Of a stretch of DNA of 7,224 bases, positions 4,992-7,224 are shown one piece after another. Each line of letters begins with the position of its first letter. The stretch's first letter is position 1. Source of the stretch: Parcubacteria group bacterium (GTDB lineage Bacteria > Patescibacteriota > Patescibacteriia > UBA2169); contig JACOVK010000027.1 in NCBI GenBank assembly GCA_016177305.1, positions 1 to 7,224 of the forward strand, in the 5' to 3' direction. Position numbers and translations under genes: made by a program. The notes beneath the pieces are model-generated. The model did no database searches. It saw only the letters and a program-made list of their open reading frames with translations, and was not told the DNA's origin.

Positions 4992-5111
4992 TTACCCGAT
5001 CAAGCCCGGCAGAATCAAAATAGCCAGAATGACGATGCTCACCAAGAGCAGCATATTGACTACGCCGAGGATGCTGTTGATTTTAACCACAACTACTTTT
5101 GTTCTTAGCAT
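4992..5111 (-). CDS. 39-residue single-span membrane micro-protein
   Basis: ATG at 5111-5109 opens two bases after the ndk stop and runs to TAA at 4994-4992. The peptide has a basic head (MLRTK, Lys10) followed by one long hydrophobic stretch (about residues 11-38: INSILGVVNMLLLVSIVILAILILPGLIG, shown in part by VSIVILAILILPG). It fits a small membrane protein with the N-terminus inside. There is no strong SD; tight spacing suggests coupling to ndk. Function unknown. The opposite-strand ORF covering this region is not credible. Confidence 0.5.
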   Translation of the reverse strand: MLRTKVVVVKINSILGVVNMLLLVSIVILAILILPGLIG

Positions 5112-5113
5112 AC

Positions 5114-5722
5114 CTATTTTCTTGAAGGGTACATGACCATCTCATCCGAACGGTCGTAGTCCGAAAGCTTTTCGCCCTTGCCGAACCAGTGCTCAATTTC
5201 GTGCTTGGCTTCTTCCTCGGTTTCGGACGCGTGCACCAGGTTGTATACGGCGCGCTTGTCGCGGTTCGCGGCAGCTGCCGAGTCCACGGAAAAATCGCCG
5301 CGGATGGTTCCGAGCTCTGAATCCGCAGGCATCGTTGAGCCCGCGAGCTTGCGCGTCATGCTCACCGCATGCACGCCCTTAATCGCCATCACCACCACGG
5401 GCCCGGAAATCATAAAATCAATGAGCCACTTCCGCACCATGGGGCCGATTTTTTCGGCCTGGTCCGTTCCGAGTTCGGCCCTTGCGTCGTACCCGAACTT
5501 CGCGTACGTGGCAAGCGTCTTCTCGCCCAAACGGTTGACCCATGTTTTATCCTTGGGGTAGTGGCTGTCTATCTGCTCAAATGTCGGCTTGAACATTTTC
5601 AAACCCACGATTTTGAGGCCGACCTGCTCAATCCTGCGGATGATCTCTCCGGTCAAGCCGCGCCAGACCGCATCCGGCTTTGCCATTAAAAACGTAATCT
5701 CTTCCCCGGGGTGTTTCGCCAT
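5114..5722 (-). CDS. ndk: Nucleoside diphosphate kinase with internal insertion
   Basis: Transfers the gamma-phosphate from ATP to other nucleoside diphosphates through a phospho-histidine, balancing nucleotide pools. Family landmarks: EITFLMAKPDAVWRGLTGEII at the N-terminus (Lys15 of the KPD motif), GPVVVMAIKG at 107-116, GTIRGDF at 138-144 and NLVHASE at 161-167 with catalytic His164. It has 202 residues against about 140-150 in typical bacteria. The extra length is mostly between Tyr55 and Ser106, where the usual Kpn-loop region is about 25 residues longer, plus a C-terminal tail of about 20. The gene starts 6 nt after the response regulator stop with no SD, so the two form one unit. Confidence 0.96.
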   Translation of the reverse strand: MAKHPGEEITFLMAKPDAVWRGLTGEIIRRIEQVGLKIVGLKMFKPTFEQIDSHYPKDKTWVNRLGEKTLATYAKFGYDARAELGTDQAEKIGPMVRKWLIDFMISGPVVVMAIKGVHAVSMTRKLAGSTMPADSELGTIRGDFSVDSAAAANRDKRAVYNLVHASETEEEAKHEIEHWFGKGEKLSDYDRSDEMVMYPSRK

Positions 5723-5728
5723 ATCATG

Positions 5729-6133
5729 TTATGGATTAGGTGCTGATGATAGATTGGTAATCTTTGCCAAAACCTGGCTCGGCGTAAAGTTCGCCTTAAT
5801 CAGGTAGTCGGTTGCCCCGAGCGCCCTGCCCTTTGCGATATCCTCTTCCTGCCCCAAGTTCGTGAGCATGATAATGGGGGTCGCCTGGTACTGCGGCATC
5901 TCCCGCAGTTTTTTGAGCACCGCGAACCCATCCAGCTTGGGCATGATGATGTCAACCAGGATAATGCCATAATTTTCTGCCTGGGCCATGGCCAAACCCG
6001 CTTCCCCGTCCGAAGCCACGTCAATCTCCATCCCCTCCCTTTCAAATTTGGTTTTGTACATGGTGGCGAGCATTTCTTCATCCTCAAGAAGGAGGATTTT
6101 TTTGCCCGCAGCCGGTGTTTGTGCCTGTTCCAT
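5729..6133 (-). CDS. Single-domain CheY-like response regulator
   Basis: A 134-residue stand-alone receiver domain. Phosphoacceptor is Asp61 (IILVDIIMPKLDG). The acidic pocket is Glu17-Asp18-Glu19 (ILLLEDEE), with Glu in place of the more usual first Asp. The switch Thr is Thr91 (IIMLTN) and the conserved Lys is Lys113 (YLIKA). No DNA-binding or output domain follows, so it should act by protein contact, as CheY or Spo0F-type relays do. No histidine kinase lies in the window. It is the first gene of a unit with ndk and the micro-ORF. The ATG at 6133 lies about 3 nt downstream of the predicted transcription start, so translation is probably leaderless or nearly so. Confidence 0.95.
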   Translation of the reverse strand: MEQAQTPAAGKKILLLEDEEMLATMYKTKFEREGMEIDVASDGEAGLAMAQAENYGIILVDIIMPKLDGFAVLKKLREMPQYQATPIIMLTNLGQEEDIAKGRALGATDYLIKANFTPSQVLAKITNLSSAPNP

Positions 6134-6140
6134 GATGGAA
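6128..6140. repeat. Perfect 13-bp palindrome over a start codon
   Basis: TTCCAT-C-ATGGAA is a perfect inverted repeat around one central base. It spans the predicted transcription start and the ATG of the response regulator gene. It could be an operator for a repressor, a 5'-end hairpin in the mRNA, or chance. Confidence 0.4.
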
Positions 6141-6142
6141 CT

Positions 6143-6170
6143 ATTGTAGCAAAACCGCCCAAAACCGCAA
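6143..6170 (-). promoter_or_regulatory. Promoter of the response regulator-ndk unit
   Basis: Minus-strand TTGCGG (6170-6165) and TACAAT (6148-6143), a 5-of-6 -10, are separated by 16 bp. They fit in the 47-nt gap after the MBL gene. The predicted start near 6136 leaves only about 3 nt before the ATG, so no SD can be present on this transcript. Confidence 0.65.
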
Positions 6171-6180
6171 GACCGGCCCG

Positions 6181-7053
6181 CTACCGTAGCTCCACAAACT
6201 CCCCGTCGCTCACCATGCGGATGTCGCCGAGCTCATCATTCCGCAGAACCGGAATATGGCGCGCTTCAAGACGCTTGAGCACCCGGAAGTTGGGGTGCCC
6301 GTACCGGTTATCCGCCCCAACCTGGATGACTGCAACCTCCGGCGTAACCGTATCCAAAAATAAATCAGAGCTGGAGGTGTTGCTGCCGTGGTGCCCTGCC
6401 TTGAGCACTTCCGCATCCAGGTAATCGCCGTAGCGCGCGGCGAGCTCGTCTTCCACGGCCTGCGGCGCATCTCCGGTGAGAATAAAATCAATGTCCCCAT
6501 CGCTGAATTTGACGATAATTGACGCCGCGTTGTTGTCTTCAATATCGCGGCCCACGAAACTCTGGTCCGGAAACAGCACGTCAAGCACAACGCCCTCTCC
6601 AAGCTCGTACGTTTGGCGGGACTCAATGTAGCGAACCGGAATCTGCTTGCGGGTAATGACCTCCTGCAGCGCGGAAAAGACGCTGCTGTCATGCACCACC
6701 CCGGGATCAAGCACGAGCCCAACATCATACCGCTCCAAAACCGGGACCAGGCCCGCGATGTGGTCCGAGTCAGGGTGCGTTGCAATCACCATATCCAAAG
6801 TCCGGTCAAAAAACGCCAGATTGCGCCCGAGCCTATCCAGCACGCGGTTGTCCCGCCCCCCGTCTATGAGAATGTTTTGGCCGTAGCGCGTTTTGATGAG
6901 CACGCTGTCCCCTTGTCCGATATCAAGGAATATGACCTCGGTCTCTTGGCCGCGGGCGGAAACGCTCACGAACAAGACCGCAGTCAAGAGGGCAGACAGC
7001 GCCGCAACCGCCGCCGCAAGGCCGATGGCCTGCCTGAACCGCTTGATGGTCAT
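6181..7053 (-). CDS. MBL-fold hydrolase of ComEC C-terminal type, as a separate protein
   Basis: A 290-residue protein. Residues about 10-32 form a signal or membrane anchor. The rest is a metallo-beta-lactamase fold matching the C-terminal domain of ComEC/Rec2: FLDIGQGDS (42-50), ILIDGG (61-66), the metal motif THPDSDH (92-98), NNAASIIV (174-181), ILTGD (191-195), KAGHHGS (218-224) and GHPN (252-255). In ComEC this domain is thought to degrade the strand not taken up during transformation. Start: an in-frame ATG at 7092 would lengthen it by 13 residues, but the ATG at 7053 overlaps the upstream stop as ATGA and opens directly onto the basic signal start MTIKRFR, so I prefer it. It is probably a split partner of the ComEC channel next door. 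Confidence 0.93.
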   Translation of the reverse strand: MTIKRFRQAIGLAAAVAALSALLTAVLFVSVSARGQETEVIFLDIGQGDSVLIKTRYGQNILIDGGRDNRVLDRLGRNLAFFDRTLDMVIATHPDSDHIAGLVPVLERYDVGLVLDPGVVHDSSVFSALQEVITRKQIPVRYIESRQTYELGEGVVLDVLFPDQSFVGRDIEDNNAASIIVKFSDGDIDFILTGDAPQAVEDELAARYGDYLDAEVLKAGHHGSNTSSSDLFLDTVTPEVAVIQVGADNRYGHPNFRVLKRLEARHIPVLRNDELGDIRMVSDGEFVELR

Positions 7054-7224
7054 AGGGCCTTCACTCCCCTGTTGTACCGCCACACCATCCACCAGACAAG
7101 GCCGTACAGGGCGAGCATCAGCATCCAGTGAAACTCTCCAAGCTCAAACGCCGCAAATCGCAGTGATGACAAGCCCTCTGCAACGCGCATCATGTACTCC
7201 AGCAAGAGCCACGCGGGCCAGGCC
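7050..7224 (-). CDS. comEC: ComEC-like competence membrane protein, C-terminal end, cut by window edge
   Basis: The final 57 residues of a larger protein entering from the right edge. They show a short helix with PAWLLLEYMMRVAEGLSSL, then an aromatic-rich final membrane segment (WMLMLALYGLVWWMVWRY) and a short basic tail ending GVKAL before TGA. The pattern of a YM..V...LS.L helix followed by a last hydrophobic span fits the end of the ComEC/Rec2 transmembrane domain. The ATGA overlap with a ComEC-type MBL protein supports this strongly. The normal fused MBL domain is absent from the chain, so the channel and nuclease-like parts are separate here. Confidence 0.7.
   Translation of the reverse strand, partial: AWPAWLLLEYMMRVAEGLSSLRFAAFELGEFHWMLMLALYGLVWWMVWRYNRGVKAL

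Noticed and set aside
4762..5136. Plus-strand 124-codon ORF across the ndk/ncRNA junction
   Set aside because: It is antisense to a strong minus-strand promoter, the structured RNA and the micro-ORF. It lacks an SD and its sequence has no recognisable family or domain pattern.
7050..7052. Recoding of TGA as glycine
   Set aside because: The comEC TGA coincides with the next gene's ATG in a standard ATGA overlap, and no gene in the window needs TGA read-through to be intact.
7050..7092. The longer start of the MBL protein at 7092
   Set aside because: It would overlap comEC by 43 nt and put a polar 13-residue stretch before a normal signal start. The ATGA overlap at 7053 is the more likely arrangement.

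Overview
The window is a compact, almost entirely minus-strand stretch of moderately high GC (by eye well above 50%). It looks like a Patescibacteria/CPR genome of Parcubacteria type. The reasons are very short intergenic gaps, few Shine-Dalgarno (SD) sites, near-leaderless promoters, a competence protein split into ComEC membrane part and separate metallo-beta-lactamase (MBL) part, an enlarged NDK, and several short envelope proteins of families I cannot name. UGA appears to act as an ordinary stop (comEC ends in TGA overlapping the next ATG), which argues against the Gracilibacteria/Absconditabacteria code. The lineage call is inference.

Reading right to left, in the direction of transcription, the first block is chromosomal housekeeping. 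It contains the last 57 codons of a ComEC-like DNA-uptake channel (7224-7050), a translationally coupled MBL-fold hydrolase with its own membrane anchor (7053-6181), a promoter at 6170-6143, a single-domain response regulator (6133-5729), nucleoside diphosphate kinase (5722-5114), and an unlisted 39-codon membrane micro-ORF (5111-4992).

The second block (about 4990-4520) has no convincing ordinary gene. It carries a near-consensus promoter (4889-4861), then about 190 nt that can fold into a closed structure whose two ends pair through about 20 bp, then a small SD-led ORF, then a strong intrinsic terminator (4565-4522). I read this as a structured non-coding RNA with 6S-like geometry, or a structured leader. 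It is the best candidate here for something undescribed.

The third block (4515-1) looks like a copper, or similar soft-metal, handling island: eight consecutive minus-strand genes. It begins at a good promoter that overlaps the first possible start codon, implying a leaderless mRNA. The genes encode a His/Cys-containing membrane protein, a DUF411 metal-binding protein, a multi-spanning HCPLC protein, an unrecognised helical protein, an unrecognised exported protein with a PCCGNS...DCNHG motif, a Met/Gly-rich exported peptide, a two-helix membrane protein, and the N-terminal third of a CopB-type P1B ATPase running off the left edge. The ATPase and DUF411 protein anchor the metal interpretation; the roles of the other proteins are inferred from position and visible Cys/His/Met content. 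No metal-sensing regulator is present in the window.
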